NCBI RefSeq assembly: GCF_013393345.1
Contig: NZ_QJRF01000070.1
Location: forward strand, 1 to 64,000
From: Pseudomonas taiwanensis
GTDB lineage: Bacteria; Pseudomonadota; Gammaproteobacteria; Pseudomonadales; Pseudomonadaceae
Direction: 5' to 3'
DNA: 64,000 nucleotides
The translations under genes and the position numbers were made by a program. Below, piece after piece: positions 10,205 through 17,900 of this stretch (positions within the stretch are counted from its first letter, which is position 1; each line of letters opens with the position of its first letter). Under the pieces are notes generated by a model. That model worked only from the letters and a program-made list of their open reading frames with translations. It was not told the DNA's origin and did no database searches.

Positions 10205-11950
10205 ATGACCGTCACCGAGCAGTTGAGCGCACTGGGCCTGATCCTCGCTCACGGCGACTTGCACAGTTTGTTCCAGCCAATCCTGTCGCTGTCGGAGCGG
10301 CGCATCCTCGGCTACGAGGCGCTGACCCGAGGCCCGTCCAACAGCCCGTTGCACTCCCCCATGACCTTGTTCGCGGTAGCGCGCCACGCCGGACGCCTCA
10401 GCGAACTGGAAATGGCCTGCCGCAAGAGCGCGTGCCGGCGCTTCAAGGAACTCAAGCTCGATGGCCTGCTGTTCCTCAACGTGTCCCCGGAATCCCTGCT
10501 GGACCCGGCGCACCAACCGGGTCGCACCCTGAAGATGCTGCAAGCCTTCGGTATCCCGCCGAGCCAGGTGGTGATCGAGCTGACGGAACAGACCCCGACC
10601 GAAGACTTCAATCTGCTCGATACCGCCCTGCACCATTACCGCGCCATGGGTTTCTCCATCGCCCTGGACGACCTGGGCGCCGGCTACTCCAGCCTGCGCC
10701 TGTGGTCCGAGCTACGCCCGGATTACGTGAAGATCGACCGCCACTTCATCGACGGCATCCACCAGGACGCGGTGAAGCGCGAGTTCGTCGAATCCATCCT
10801 GAAAATGGCCAAGGCCTCGCGTGCCCAGGTCATCGCCGAAGGCATAGAGCTGCCGGAAGAACTCGCGGTTCTGGCGGAGATGGGGATCGACCTGGTCCAG
10901 GGCTACCTGCTGGGCCGCCCTCAGGAACACCCCTCGCGCGACCCGCGCGCGCTGTTGCCGACGATGGAGTCGCTCAGCAGCATGAACGAGGAGAACCGCG
11001 ACCTCTCTGCGCTGCTTAACGAGCAGCCGGCGGTACACGAGGACACCCCCATCCACGAAGTGCTGGAAGCGTTCCGCGCCCAGGCCAACCTCAACTCGCT
11101 GGCAGTGCTGGACGCCCATGAACGCCCGGTCGGCATCGTGCATCGCCACCTGCTCTCCGAGGCCCTGCTGCGTCCTTTCGCCACCGACCTGTTCACCCGC
11201 AAGTCGGTGAATCGGCTGATGAGCACGGACTTCCTCGCGGTGGAACTGGGACAGTCGCTGCAACAAGTCAGCCGCCTGATCACCAGCCGTGCGCGGCAAC
11301 GGATCGAAGAGGACTTCATCATCATTCTCGAGGGCCGCTACCGGGGCCTGGGGCGGGTGATCGATGTGCTCAAACTGATTACCGAGCTGAAGATCCAGCA
11401 AGCGCGCCATGCCAATCCGCTGACCCTGCTACCGGGCAACGTACCCATCCAGCAGTGCCTGACGCGCCTGCTGCAGCAACGCCGTCAGGCGGTGGTCTGT
11501 TATGTGGACATCGACAGCTTCAAGCCCTTCAACGACCTCTATGGCTACGCCAAGGGCGACGAGGTGCTGCTGTGCCTGGCCCAGTGCCTGAGCGAACGCG
11601 TGGACCCGGCTCGGGACTTCGTCGGTCATATCGGCGGCGACGATTTCATGCTGGTACTGGGGTCGGCTGACTGGCGCATGCGCCTCAACCATCTGCTGGA
11701 AGACTTCCAGGGTCAGTGCCGGCGCTTCTACCGCAATGACCATCTGGAAGCGGGCTGCTTCGTCGCCCATAACCGTCATGGCCAGCGCGAGGAATATCCG
11801 CTGCTGTCGCTGTCCATTGGTGTTGTGACCCTGAAGGCCGAAGACTGCCTGCGACTGGATGCCTCGCAACTGGCGGGGCTCGCCTCCGAGGCCAAGCGCC
11901 ACGCCAAGGCGATGCCAGGCTACAGCCTGCATATCATCGACGCAGAGTAA
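10205..11950 (+). CDS. EAL-CBS-GGDEF cyclic-di-GMP protein
   Basis: 581 residues without signal peptide or membrane segments. An EAL domain comes first (about 12-250), with catalytic-type motifs YEALTR, VIELTEQ, DDLGAGYSSL, KIDRHFIDGI, AEGIEL and VQGYLLGRP. It is followed by two CBS repeats (about 270-395) and a GGDEF domain (about 405-575). The signature is GGDDF rather than GG[DE]EF, so cyclase activity is doubtful and the domain may be regulatory. The EAL motifs look competent for phosphodiesterase activity. Homologues with this order sit next to prc in other pseudomonads. Confidence 0.9.
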   Translation: MTVTEQLSALGLILAHGDLHSLFQPILSLSERRILGYEALTRGPSNSPLHSPMTLFAVARHAGRLSELEMACRKSACRRFKELKLDGLLFLNVSPESLLDPAHQPGRTLKMLQAFGIPPSQVVIELTEQTPTEDFNLLDTALHHYRAMGFSIALDDLGAGYSSLRLWSELRPDYVKIDRHFIDGIHQDAVKREFVESILKMAKASRAQVIAEGIELPEELAVLAEMGIDLVQGYLLGRPQEHPSRDPRALLPTMESLSSMNEENRDLSALLNEQPAVHEDTPIHEVLEAFRAQANLNSLAVLDAHERPVGIVHRHLLSEALLRPFATDLFTRKSVNRLMSTDFLAVELGQSLQQVSRLITSRARQRIEEDFIIILEGRYRGLGRVIDVLKLITELKIQQARHANPLTLLPGNVPIQQCLTRLLQQRRQAVVCYVDIDSFKPFNDLYGYAKGDEVLLCLAQCLSERVDPARDFVGHIGGDDFMLVLGSADWRMRLNHLLEDFQGQCRRFYRNDHLEAGCFVAHNRHGQREEYPLLSLSIGVVTLKAEDCLRLDASQLAGLASEAKRHAKAMPGYSLHIIDAE

Positions 11951-11964
11951 AAGAGCCCCGACCT

Positions 11965-12017
11965 GTAGGAGCCAGCTTGCTGGCGAAGGCCCTATTCGCG
12001 AGCAAGCTCGCTCCTAC
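11965..12017. repeat. REP/BIME palindromic element
   Basis: GTAGGAGCCAGCTTGCTGGC and GCGAGCAAGCTCGCTCCTAC face each other around a short spacer. This is the paired REP layout repeated elsewhere in the window (19.9-20.3, 34.5, 39.5, 55.4-55.7, 61.9-62.1 kb). Confidence 0.85.
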
Positions 12018-12103
12018 GCGCAGATTCCTGGCGCTGCTGTCTACGTAGGGTGAAAATCCGCGTGGCGGATTTCCACCACAGGCCGCATGCCCGGAATGCG
12101 CTG

Positions 12104-12571
12104 TCAGAGCCCCAATTCGCCCGCCCGCCGCGCCGTGCGCTCGGCGGCCTCGGCATCGGGTTCCAGTCCCGGTCCGCCGTCGCGGTAGAGGTCGGCCAGC
12201 TTGCGCGCTGCGAGCGGATGGCCAGCATCGGCCGCCAACTGCCACCAGCGCGCGGCTTCCGCAGCATCCGGAGCCTGGCGGGCATCCCCGTCCAGGCTCA
12301 GCACCCCAAGCTGATAGGCGGATTTTCCGTCGCCAGCCTGAGCTGCCAGGCGGAGCAGGCGAATGCCCTCCTCCCGCGCGCCGAAGCCGTGTCCACGGTG
12401 AAGCAGCAGGTGACCGTAGAAACTCTGTGCGGACAGGTCGCCCAGGGCAGCCATGCGCGCGAACTGGCCTTGCATCCATTGCCAGGCACGCGGATGGGCC
12501 ACCAGCTTGGGGAAGCGCATGAGCCGGCGTGCTACCAGGTAGCCGAGCCGTGCCCGCAGCTTCCAGAGCAT
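12104..12571 (-). CDS. Sel1-repeat protein
   Basis: 155 residues from ATG at 12571 (GTG at 12574 is possible). It contains Sel1/TPR-like helical repeats: LSAQSFYGHLLLHRGHGFGA, KSAYQLGVLSLDGDARQAPD, AARWWQLAADAGHPLAARKL. Sel1 repeats are protein-interaction scaffolds; the partner is not evident. Its ATG overlaps the stop of the upstream gene (TGATG), so it is the last gene of a tightly coupled three-gene operon. No signal peptide is seen. Confidence 0.85.
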   Translation of the reverse strand: MLWKLRARLGYLVARRLMRFPKLVAHPRAWQWMQGQFARMAALGDLSAQSFYGHLLLHRGHGFGAREEGIRLLRLAAQAGDGKSAYQLGVLSLDGDARQAPDAAEAARWWQLAADAGHPLAARKLADLYRDGGPGLEPDAEAAERTARRAGELGL

Positions 12572-12936
12572 CACTGCTCCTCGGGGTAGGTGAACTCGAA
12601 TACGCGAACGACTTCAGCTGCATGCCAGGACGCGGCGGCGGTGCCATCCGGCGGGCCGGCGAAACGGCCCAGGCGTTCGACGCACTCGAAGAACCCCGTG
12701 CGCGGCAGGCGACTGGCGCCCTGGCTGATCACCAGGGAACTGCGCAAGGGTCGCTCGGCGCGGGCGTCGAGGGCGGCCAGGTGCTCGAGGGCTGCAGTAA
12801 GGGTCTGCATTGCCGGGGACGGCAACTGCAGGCGTTCGATCAATGCCCGGTAGGTCAACAGATGACGCTGACGGCGAGCATCTTCCAGTTCATCCAACAA
12901 GGCTTGCCAGTGCTGGCGGCTGATTCGCAGACTCAA
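12571..12936 (-). CDS. Conserved hypothetical protein, middle gene of a coupled operon
   Basis: 121 residues of unknown function. The N-terminal half is helical (WQALLDELEDARRQRHLLTY). The C-terminal half holds the striking segment RPLRSSLVISQGASRLPRTG followed by FFECVERLGRF. No membrane segment or catalytic motif is recognised. Its start overlaps the regulator upstream by 4 bp and its stop overlaps the Sel1 gene, so the three are translationally coupled. Confidence 0.75.
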   Translation of the reverse strand: MSLRISRQHWQALLDELEDARRQRHLLTYRALIERLQLPSPAMQTLTAALEHLAALDARAERPLRSSLVISQGASRLPRTGFFECVERLGRFAGPPDGTAAASWHAAEVVRVFEFTYPEEQ

Positions 12937-13247
12937 GATCCGGACTCCCAGCCGGATACGCCGAGGACATGCGCCAGACTCCGTTTGATGGCTTCATCGG
13001 GCTCGCGTTCGCCGCTCTCGATCAACCCGAGATAATGCGGGCTGATCCCCACAGCACGAGCCAGTTGCTCCAGGCTCTGGCCCTGCGCTTCGCGCAGCGA
13101 CTTCAGTTGTCCGAGCGCAACCCTGGTTGGTTCGGTGGCCGATTCCGTAGCGGCCTGGCCGGCGGCGCGCAGCAGCGCCTGATACTCGGCCCAGGGCAGT
13201 ACCGCGTACTCCGCCTGGCCGTCACGCATGATCACTTGCACACTCAT
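12933..13247 (-). CDS. XRE-family helix-turn-helix regulator
   Basis: 104 residues. The C-terminal half is a Cro/CI HTH (GQLKSLREAQGQSLEQLARA, then VGISPHYLGLIESGEREPDE). The N-terminal 30 residues (VIMRDGQAEYAVLPWAEYQA) resemble Phd-type antitoxin N-terminal segments. It is the first gene of the operon and overlaps the next gene by 4 bp. Autoregulation is probable but no clear operator was identified in the 120-bp upstream gap. Confidence 0.8.
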   Translation of the reverse strand: MSVQVIMRDGQAEYAVLPWAEYQALLRAAGQAATESATEPTRVALGQLKSLREAQGQSLEQLARAVGISPHYLGLIESGEREPDEAIKRSLAHVLGVSGWESGS

Positions 13248-13368
13248 TGAAGCTCCCCGTGGAACGCAGTGCCGACTGCTTCAGCACCTCCATGCAGGCG
13301 GCCATATTATCAGGCCGAGGGCCCGCAGAGGGTGAACTATACTGCGTCCACCTGGCGGGGGAAGGCTC

Positions 13369-14130
13369 GTGACGCGGCATTTTCGTGTAGTTCTCTGGAT
13401 ACTGTTCAGCCTCTGGCCCAGACTCGCGCTAAGTGAAGAGCTGCGCTGGGGTTTCGGCCCGGCCGATGGCATGCCCTACGCGCAGGTGAGCGACCACGCC
13501 CTGCTTGGCGGCTTCATCCTTCATCTGGGTGAACGCATCGCCAAGGAGCTGTCGATCAAGGTCAGCTTCATCGAGACGCCGAACAAGCGCATCGAGGAAT
13601 CCCTGAAGAACGGGCGCATTCACCTGATCTGCAACTCGAATCCCGAATGGATGGTGGATGCTTCGGCGTATCACTGGTCGCCCTCGTTGTTCGAAGAAGA
13701 AGACGCCCTCCTCCAGCATCGCGACAGTCCGCGCATCGCCAGCCTGGCTGATCTCAAGGGCAAGGTGCTGGGCACCAGCCTGGGCTTCGCCTACAGCATG
13801 CCGCTCATGGAGGCCTTCGCGAATAACGACGTGGAGCGCAAGGATGTGCGCGATCTCGACACCCGCCTGAACCTGCTGAGCCACAAGCGGCTGGACGCCA
13901 TCATCGACATGCGCCGCGCCCTTGCCTATGAACTGGCTGTGCGACCCGATGCCCCCCTGGTATTCAGCCCCTGGATCGTGGAGCGCTACCAATTGCACTG
14001 CGCCTACAGCGGCCAGCTACCGATACCAGCGGAACAACTGGACGCCGCACTGCAACGCTTGAGGGACAGCGGTGAGATCGAATCATTGCTCCAAGGCGAG
14101 CAGCAGCGCGCGGGACTTCAGGATCGCTGA
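13369..14130 (+). CDS. Periplasmic solute-binding protein, family 3-like
   Basis: 253 residues from GTG at 13369, with a GGGGGAAGG ribosome site and a signal peptide (VVLWILFSLWPRLALSEE). The fold resembles bacterial extracellular solute-binding proteins family 3: IEESLKNGRIHLICNS, LADLKGKVLGTSLGFAYSMP, LDAIIDMRRALAYE. No transporter genes are adjacent, so it may be a lone sensor-type or amino-acid-binding protein. It is convergent with the next gene and overlaps it by 13 bp. Confidence 0.8.
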   Translation: MTRHFRVVLWILFSLWPRLALSEELRWGFGPADGMPYAQVSDHALLGGFILHLGERIAKELSIKVSFIETPNKRIEESLKNGRIHLICNSNPEWMVDASAYHWSPSLFEEEDALLQHRDSPRIASLADLKGKVLGTSLGFAYSMPLMEAFANNDVERKDVRDLDTRLNLLSHKRLDAIIDMRRALAYELAVRPDAPLVFSPWIVERYQLHCAYSGQLPIPAEQLDAALQRLRDSGEIESLLQGEQQRAGLQDR

Positions 14131-14552
14131 GAGTCCGGCGCCGGCAGCCGTTCCAGCGCCGCCCGTACAGCCGACGACTGGCCATCGCGCCACGCGCGGA
14201 AGGCATCCAGTTCGCTACCCCAGGTTTTAAGAACCCATGCCAGCACAGCCAGGTCGTCGACGAAGCCCATGCCCATCAGCCAATCCGGAAGCGCATCGAG
14301 CGGCGTGACGAAATAGATCAAAGCCCCTACCACGGCGAGAAATGCCTTGGGATTGATCTGCCGGTAGTCACCGCGCAGCCAGGCATTGGCCAGCGACAGT
14401 AACAGTCGCAGGTCATCCTTCACCGCACCGAGCCGGCCGCTCTGGCTCGAGCTCTTGCGTGATACCGCCAGCAGCAGGGATGGCAATCGGCCACCGGCGA
14501 GGAAACGCTGCGCCAGGGTCAGGTAACGCTGGAAATTCCAGGGTGCTTTCAC
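14118..14552 (-). CDS. DUF1232 (YkvA-like) membrane protein
   Basis: 144 residues from GTG at 14552, chosen because GAGGAG lies 8 bp upstream. A longer frame would start without a ribosome site inside the DnaA-box-like region. The YkvA signature is clear: FLAVVGALIYFVTPLDALPD, then WLMGMGFVDDLAVLAWVL, which predicts two short membrane-associated hydrophobic segments. The function of this family is unknown. Confidence 0.82.
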   Translation of the reverse strand: MKAPWNFQRYLTLAQRFLAGGRLPSLLLAVSRKSSSQSGRLGAVKDDLRLLLSLANAWLRGDYRQINPKAFLAVVGALIYFVTPLDALPDWLMGMGFVDDLAVLAWVLKTWGSELDAFRAWRDGQSSAVRAALERLPAPDSQRS

Positions 14553-14593
14553 GGCTACTCCTCGGCAGAAGCCTGGCCTAGACGGCTTGGCGC

Positions 14594-14639
14594 GGTTATC
14601 CACGAAATCTGTGGATAACCTTGTTAACAGTTTTCCACA
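14594..14639. promoter_or_regulatory. Cluster of DnaA-box-like sequences around a perfect palindrome
   Basis: GGTTATCCAC (14594-14603) and GTGGATAACC (14611-14620) form a perfect 10-bp inverted repeat with a 7-bp spacer. The right arm contains a perfect DnaA box, TTATCCACA, on the minus strand (14610-14618). The left arm has one mismatch, and a third near-box, TTTTCCACA, follows at 14631-14639. The rest of the gene-free stretch to 14875 shows no other clear element. Confidence 0.55.
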
Positions 14640-14875
14640 TAACGCGGAAAAGGCCCATGTCATGCGGCTCCGCGACAGATCGGGCAAAATTTGCCCACTG
14701 CCAAAAGCCCAGCAAAATCAATCATTTGACCAGGCGGTCCGCAATGCGACTGCACGTCGCACTGCGCACAATCGTGGTTACCCGGTCATGTGCATAACCG
14801 TAACACCTTCTCGACGCCTCACTCCCGATGTGACTGAAAAGTCGCTTCGCGGTTCAGATGAGACTGGCGTCGGAA

Positions 14876-14909
14876 ACGAAAACGCCCCGTCGAGACGGGG
14901 CGTTTTCGT
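14876..14909. terminator. Bidirectional Rho-independent terminator
   Basis: ACGAAAACGCCCCGT and ACGGGGCGTTTTCGT form a long perfect stem with A- and T-tracts on the two sides. It lies 15 bp past the stop of the FKBP gene. Confidence 0.92.
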
Positions 14910-14923
14910 GAAACAGCTGCCGC

Positions 14924-15634
14924 TTATTGCTGGCCAGCGGCCGCCGGATCCTTGATGCCAAGCAGTTCCAGGTCGAAGACCAGAACCGAGTTGGCCGGAA
15001 TGGCCGGGCTCGGGCTCTGCTCGCCATAGGCCAGCTCGCTGGGGATGAAGAGTTTGACCTTCTCACCCACGTGCATCAGTTGCAGACCTTCGACCCAACC
15101 CGGGATCACGCCATTGACCGGCAGGTCGATGGGGCTGCCGCGCTGGACGGAGCTGTCGAACACGGTGCCGTCAGTCAGCTTGCCTTCGTAGTGAACGGTC
15201 ACCACGTCGGTCGCCTTGGGCTGGGCACCTTCGGCTTTCTTGACGATCTCGTACTGCAGGCCGGAGGCGGTGGTCACTACGCCTTCACGCTTGCCGTTGT
15301 CTTCGAGGAATTTCTTGCCGGCTTTGGCATTCTCGGCATTCAGTGCAGTCATGCGCTCTTCGGCACGCTTCTGCAGGAAGGCGAAGGCTTCAACCAGCTC
15401 TTCGTCCTTCAGGCGCTGCTCCTTTTTGCCGATGGCGTCTTCGATGCCCTGGGCGACAGCCTTGGGATCGAGGTCATCCATGCCTTCCTGGGCGAGGCTC
15501 TTGCCCATGTTCAGGCCAATACCGTAGGAAGCCTTCTGGGCCGGAGTCTTGAGCTCAACGCTGGTCTGCGAATCGCAGCCCGCGAGAACCAGGCCCACCA
15601 GGGCCACAGCGGCCGCCAACCGATGTTGTTTCAT
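14924..15634 (-). CDS. FKBP-type peptidyl-prolyl isomerase, lipoprotein (FkpA/Mip-like)
   Basis: 236 residues. The lipoprotein signal VALVGLVLAGCDSQ has a lipobox cysteine at about residue 20. An N-terminal helical dimerisation domain follows (ASYGIGLNMGKSLAQEGMDD). The C-terminal FKBP domain has VTVHYEGKLTDGTVFDSSVQ, IPGWVEGLQLMHVGEKVKLF and SPAIPANSVLVFDLELL. It is an envelope folding catalyst and chaperone. It ends at a strong terminator and lies beside the tRNA cluster. Confidence 0.94.
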   Translation of the reverse strand: MKQHRLAAAVALVGLVLAGCDSQTSVELKTPAQKASYGIGLNMGKSLAQEGMDDLDPKAVAQGIEDAIGKKEQRLKDEELVEAFAFLQKRAEERMTALNAENAKAGKKFLEDNGKREGVVTTASGLQYEIVKKAEGAQPKATDVVTVHYEGKLTDGTVFDSSVQRGSPIDLPVNGVIPGWVEGLQLMHVGEKVKLFIPSELAYGEQSPSPAIPANSVLVFDLELLGIKDPAAAGQQ

Positions 15635-15808
15635 GCTGAATCCTTGTCTGTCGCCATGATGGCAATACGATGGAGCGGCGAGCTTAGCAGGCCGCCGCGA
15701 GAGGTGGCTATGGGCAATAAGAACGGCACGTCTGCAATAAGTTCAGCAGCTTGCGCGGCATCACGTAAGCATTGATGACAGTGCTGTCGGGGAATTTTGG
15801 CAGGCAAA

Positions 15809-15845
15809 GAAAAAGCCCCCAGGTATCGCTACCTGAGGGCTTTTA
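15809..15845 (-). terminator. Terminator after the tRNA cluster
   Basis: On the minus strand, GCCCTCAGGTA...ACCTGGGGGC is followed by TTTTTCTTT, directly downstream of tRNA-Asp copy 1. Confidence 0.9.
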
Positions 15846-15848
15846 TAG

Positions 15849-15925
15849 TGGCGCAGCGGACGGGACTCGAACCCGCGACCCCCGGCGTGACAGGCCGGTA
15901 TTCTAACCGACTGAACTACCGCTGC
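15849..15925 (-). tRNA. tRNA-Asp(GTC), copy 1
   Basis: 77 nt. The acceptor stem is GCAGCGG/CCGCTGC, the anticodon loop is CCTGTCACG with anticodon GTC, the T arm is GGGTTCGAGTCCC, and CCA is encoded. Confidence 0.97.
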
Positions 15926-15940
15926 GCGTAACCTTGAAAC

Positions 15941-16016
15941 TGGTGGGTGATGACGGGATCGAACCGCCGACCCTCTGCTTGTAAGGCAGATGCTCTCCCG
16001 GCTGAGCTAATCACCC
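15941..16016 (-). tRNA. tRNA-Val(TAC), copy 1
   Basis: 76 nt. The acceptor stem is GGGTGAT/ATCACCC, the anticodon loop CTTACAA has anticodon TAC, the T arm contains GGTTCGATCC, and CCA is encoded. Confidence 0.97.
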
Positions 16017-16051
16017 AAATATGCGCCCAATGAAGGGTCACACACTAAACG

Positions 16052-16085
16052 AAAAACCCTCAGGCATTGCTACCTGAGGGTTTTG
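16052..16085 (-). terminator. Terminator-like hairpin between the two Val-Asp tRNA units
   Basis: On the minus strand, CCCTCAGGTAGC...CCTGAGGG is followed by TTTTTCG. It is the counterpart of the 15809-15845 hairpin within the duplicated unit. Confidence 0.75.
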
Positions 16086-16089
16086 AATA

Positions 16090-16166
16090 TGGCGCAGCGG
16101 ACGGGACTCGAACCCGCGACCCCCGGCGTGACAGGCCGGTATTCTAACCGACTGAACTACCGCTGC
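16090..16166 (-). tRNA. tRNA-Asp(GTC), copy 2
   Basis: Same sequence as copy 1, displaced by exactly 241 bp, with CCA encoded. Confidence 0.97.
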
Positions 16167-16181
16167 GCGTAACTGCGAGAT

Positions 16182-16257
16182 TGGTGGGTGATGACGGGAT
16201 CGAACCGCCGACCCTCTGCTTGTAAGGCAGATGCTCTCCCGGCTGAGCTAATCACCC
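16182..16257 (-). tRNA. tRNA-Val(TAC), copy 2
   Basis: Same sequence as copy 1, displaced by exactly 241 bp. It is the first tRNA of the leftward Val-Asp-Val-Asp cluster, which reads away from rdgC. Confidence 0.97.
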
Positions 16258-16416
16258 TTCACTCTCGAAGTGGGGCGCATTCTAGAGAGGTATCCCGCCT
16301 CTGGCAAGTCCCTTTTGAAAAAAAATTATCAGGCCTTCCAAAGGCTTAGCTCAGGGTTGAGCCCGAAGCCTCCCGATGAGAATAATGCGCGCTTTGTGTC
16401 CGGAGGTTTTCCCCCT

Positions 16417-17337
16417 ATGTGGTTTCGCAACCTGCTTGTCTATCGCCTCACCCAGGATCTGAATATTGATGCCGAGGCGCTGGAAGCCGCGCTGGCGACC
16501 AAACCGGCCCGGCCCTGTGCCAGCCAGGAGCTGACCACTTACGGTTTCGTGGCGCCGTTCGGCAAGGGCGCCGATGCACCGCTGGTGCACGTCAGCGAAG
16601 GTTTCTTCCTGATTGCTGCGCGTAAGGAAGAGCGCATCCTCCCCGGCAGCGTGGTGCGGGATGCCCTGAAGGAAAAGGTCGACCAGATCGAGACCGAGCA
16701 GATGCGCAAGGTCTACAAGAAGGAACGCGACCAGTTGAAGGACGAGATCGTCCAGACCTTCCTGCCGCGTGCTTTCATCCGCAAGTCCGCTACCTTCGCC
16801 GCCATCGCGCCGGCACAAGGCCTGATCCTCGTCGACGCTTCCAGCCCCAAGCGCGCCGAAGACCTGCTCTCCACCCTGCGTGAAGCCATCGGTTCGCTGC
16901 CGGTGCGTCCGGCCTCGGTGAAGATCGCCCCCACCGCCACCCTCACCCAGTGGGTCCAGACCCAGGAAGCCGCCAGCGACTTCTATGTGCTGGACGAGTG
17001 CGAACTGCGCGACACCGACGAAGACGGCGGCGTGGTGCGCTGCAAGCGCCAGGACCTGACCAGCGACGAGATCCAGCTGCACCTGACGTCCGGCAAGCTG
17101 GTCACCCAGCTGTCCCTGGCCTGGCAGGACAAGCTGTCCTTCATCCTCGACGACAAGATTGTGATCAAGCGCCTGCGCTTCGAGGACCTGCTGCAAGAGA
17201 AGGCCGAGCAGGATGGCGGTGAGGATGCCCTGAGCCAGCTCGACGCCAGCTTCACCCTGATGATGCTGACCCTGGTGGAATTCATTCCGCAGCTCTTCGA
17301 AGCCCTGGGCGGCGAAGAGATTCCGCAGGGCGTCTGA
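16417..17337 (+). CDS. rdgC: Recombination-associated protein RdgC
   Basis: 306 residues, the standard RdgC length. The start [20 protein letters not shown] at 16417 is preferred over an in-frame ATG 147 bp upstream. Conserved segments include [31 protein letters not shown] and [20 protein letters not shown]. RdgC forms a ring-shaped dimer that binds double-stranded DNA and restrains RecA. It is a stand-alone gene followed by a terminator. Confidence 0.96.
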   Translation: MWFRNLLVYRLTQDLNIDAEALEAALATKPARPCASQELTTYGFVAPFGKGADAPLVHVSEGFFLIAARKEERILPGSVVRDALKEKVDQIETEQMRKVYKKERDQLKDEIVQTFLPRAFIRKSATFAAIAPAQGLILVDASSPKRAEDLLSTLREAIGSLPVRPASVKIAPTATLTQWVQTQEAASDFYVLDECELRDTDEDGGVVRCKRQDLTSDEIQLHLTSGKLVTQLSLAWQDKLSFILDDKIVIKRLRFEDLLQEKAEQDGGEDALSQLDASFTLMMLTLVEFIPQLFEALGGEEIPQGV

Positions 17338-17346
17338 CCCCTCCAG

Positions 17347-17372
17347 GCGCCGGCCCCGTGCCGGCGCTTTCC
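17347..17372 (+). terminator. Terminator after rdgC
   Basis: GCGCCGG-CCCCGTG-CCGGCGC followed by TTTCC; 9 bp past the rdgC stop. Confidence 0.7.
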
Positions 17373-17465
17373 TGCCCGCTAGCCAGCGCCTGACTCGAAC
17401 CTTTCCGACCATGGCGACCGGCCGGACTTGTCCGACCGGCCAGGATGTGCAAAATACTGCGCAGC

Positions 17466-17512
17466 GCGAGGACGACCTTGCCACTCTGCGAGTGATCACC
17501 GGGGACGGCCCC
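17466..17512 (+). ncRNA. Guanidine-II (mini-ykkC) riboswitch
   Basis: Two small hairpins carry ACGR tetraloops: GCGAGG-ACGA-CCTTGC (17466-17481) and GGGG-ACGG-CCCC (17501-17512). They are separated by 19 nt and lie about 20 nt before the ribosome site of a SugE-type SMR gene. Paired ACGR hairpins ahead of sugE-like genes are the defining layout of this class. Guanidine binding is expected to expose the ribosome site and switch on the exporter. Confidence 0.85.
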
Positions 17513-17542
17513 ACTCAATCAGTCGTCTATCTGGAGTTCACC

Positions 17543-17857
17543 ATGTCCTGGATCATTCTCTTCTTCGCCGGCCTGTTCGAGGTGGGTTGGGCCGTAGGCC
17601 TGAAGTACACCGACGGTTTCAGCAAGCCGCTGCCCACTGCCCTCACCGCCCTCGCCATGATTATCAGTCTTGGCCTGCTCGGCCTGGCCATGAAGGAGCT
17701 GCCGCTCGGCACCGCCTACGCCATCTGGACCGGAGTCGGCGCGGTCGGCACGGTGATCGCTGGGGTCATCCTGTTCGGCGAGTCCATGGCGCTGGTACGC
17801 CTGCTCAGCGTCGCGCTGATCATCGGCGGCCTGATCGGCCTCAAGCTCAGCCACTGA
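17543..17857 (+). CDS. sugE: SugE/Gdx-type small multidrug resistance protein, probable guanidinium exporter
   Basis: 104 residues with four membrane segments, starting at the ATG at 17543 (GGAG 8 bp upstream). The SMR glutamate is in [20 protein letters not shown]. The W-A-V-G-L-K-Y-T pattern marks the SugE/Gdx branch rather than EmrE. Gdx proteins antiport guanidinium against protons. The guanidine-II riboswitch in the leader agrees with this role. A bidirectional terminator follows. Confidence 0.92.
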   Translation: MSWIILFFAGLFEVGWAVGLKYTDGFSKPLPTALTALAMIISLGLLGLAMKELPLGTAYAIWTGVGAVGTVIAGVILFGESMALVRLLSVALIIGGLIGLKLSH

Positions 17858-17864
17858 GTCCCAC

Positions 17865-17900
17865 AATGAAAAAGCCCGCCATTTGGCGGGCTTTTTCATT
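17865..17900. terminator. Bidirectional terminator between sugE and the MFS-acyltransferase gene
   Basis: AATGAAAAAGCCCGCC and GGCGGGCTTTTTCATT form a perfect stem with flanking A and T tracts between convergent genes. Confidence 0.93.

Noticed and set aside
12933-13247. Toxin-antitoxin pair
   Set aside because: The regulator has an antitoxin-like N-terminus, but the partner has no known toxin motif and the locus sits in what looks like conserved core synteny. Kept only as a low-ranked finding.
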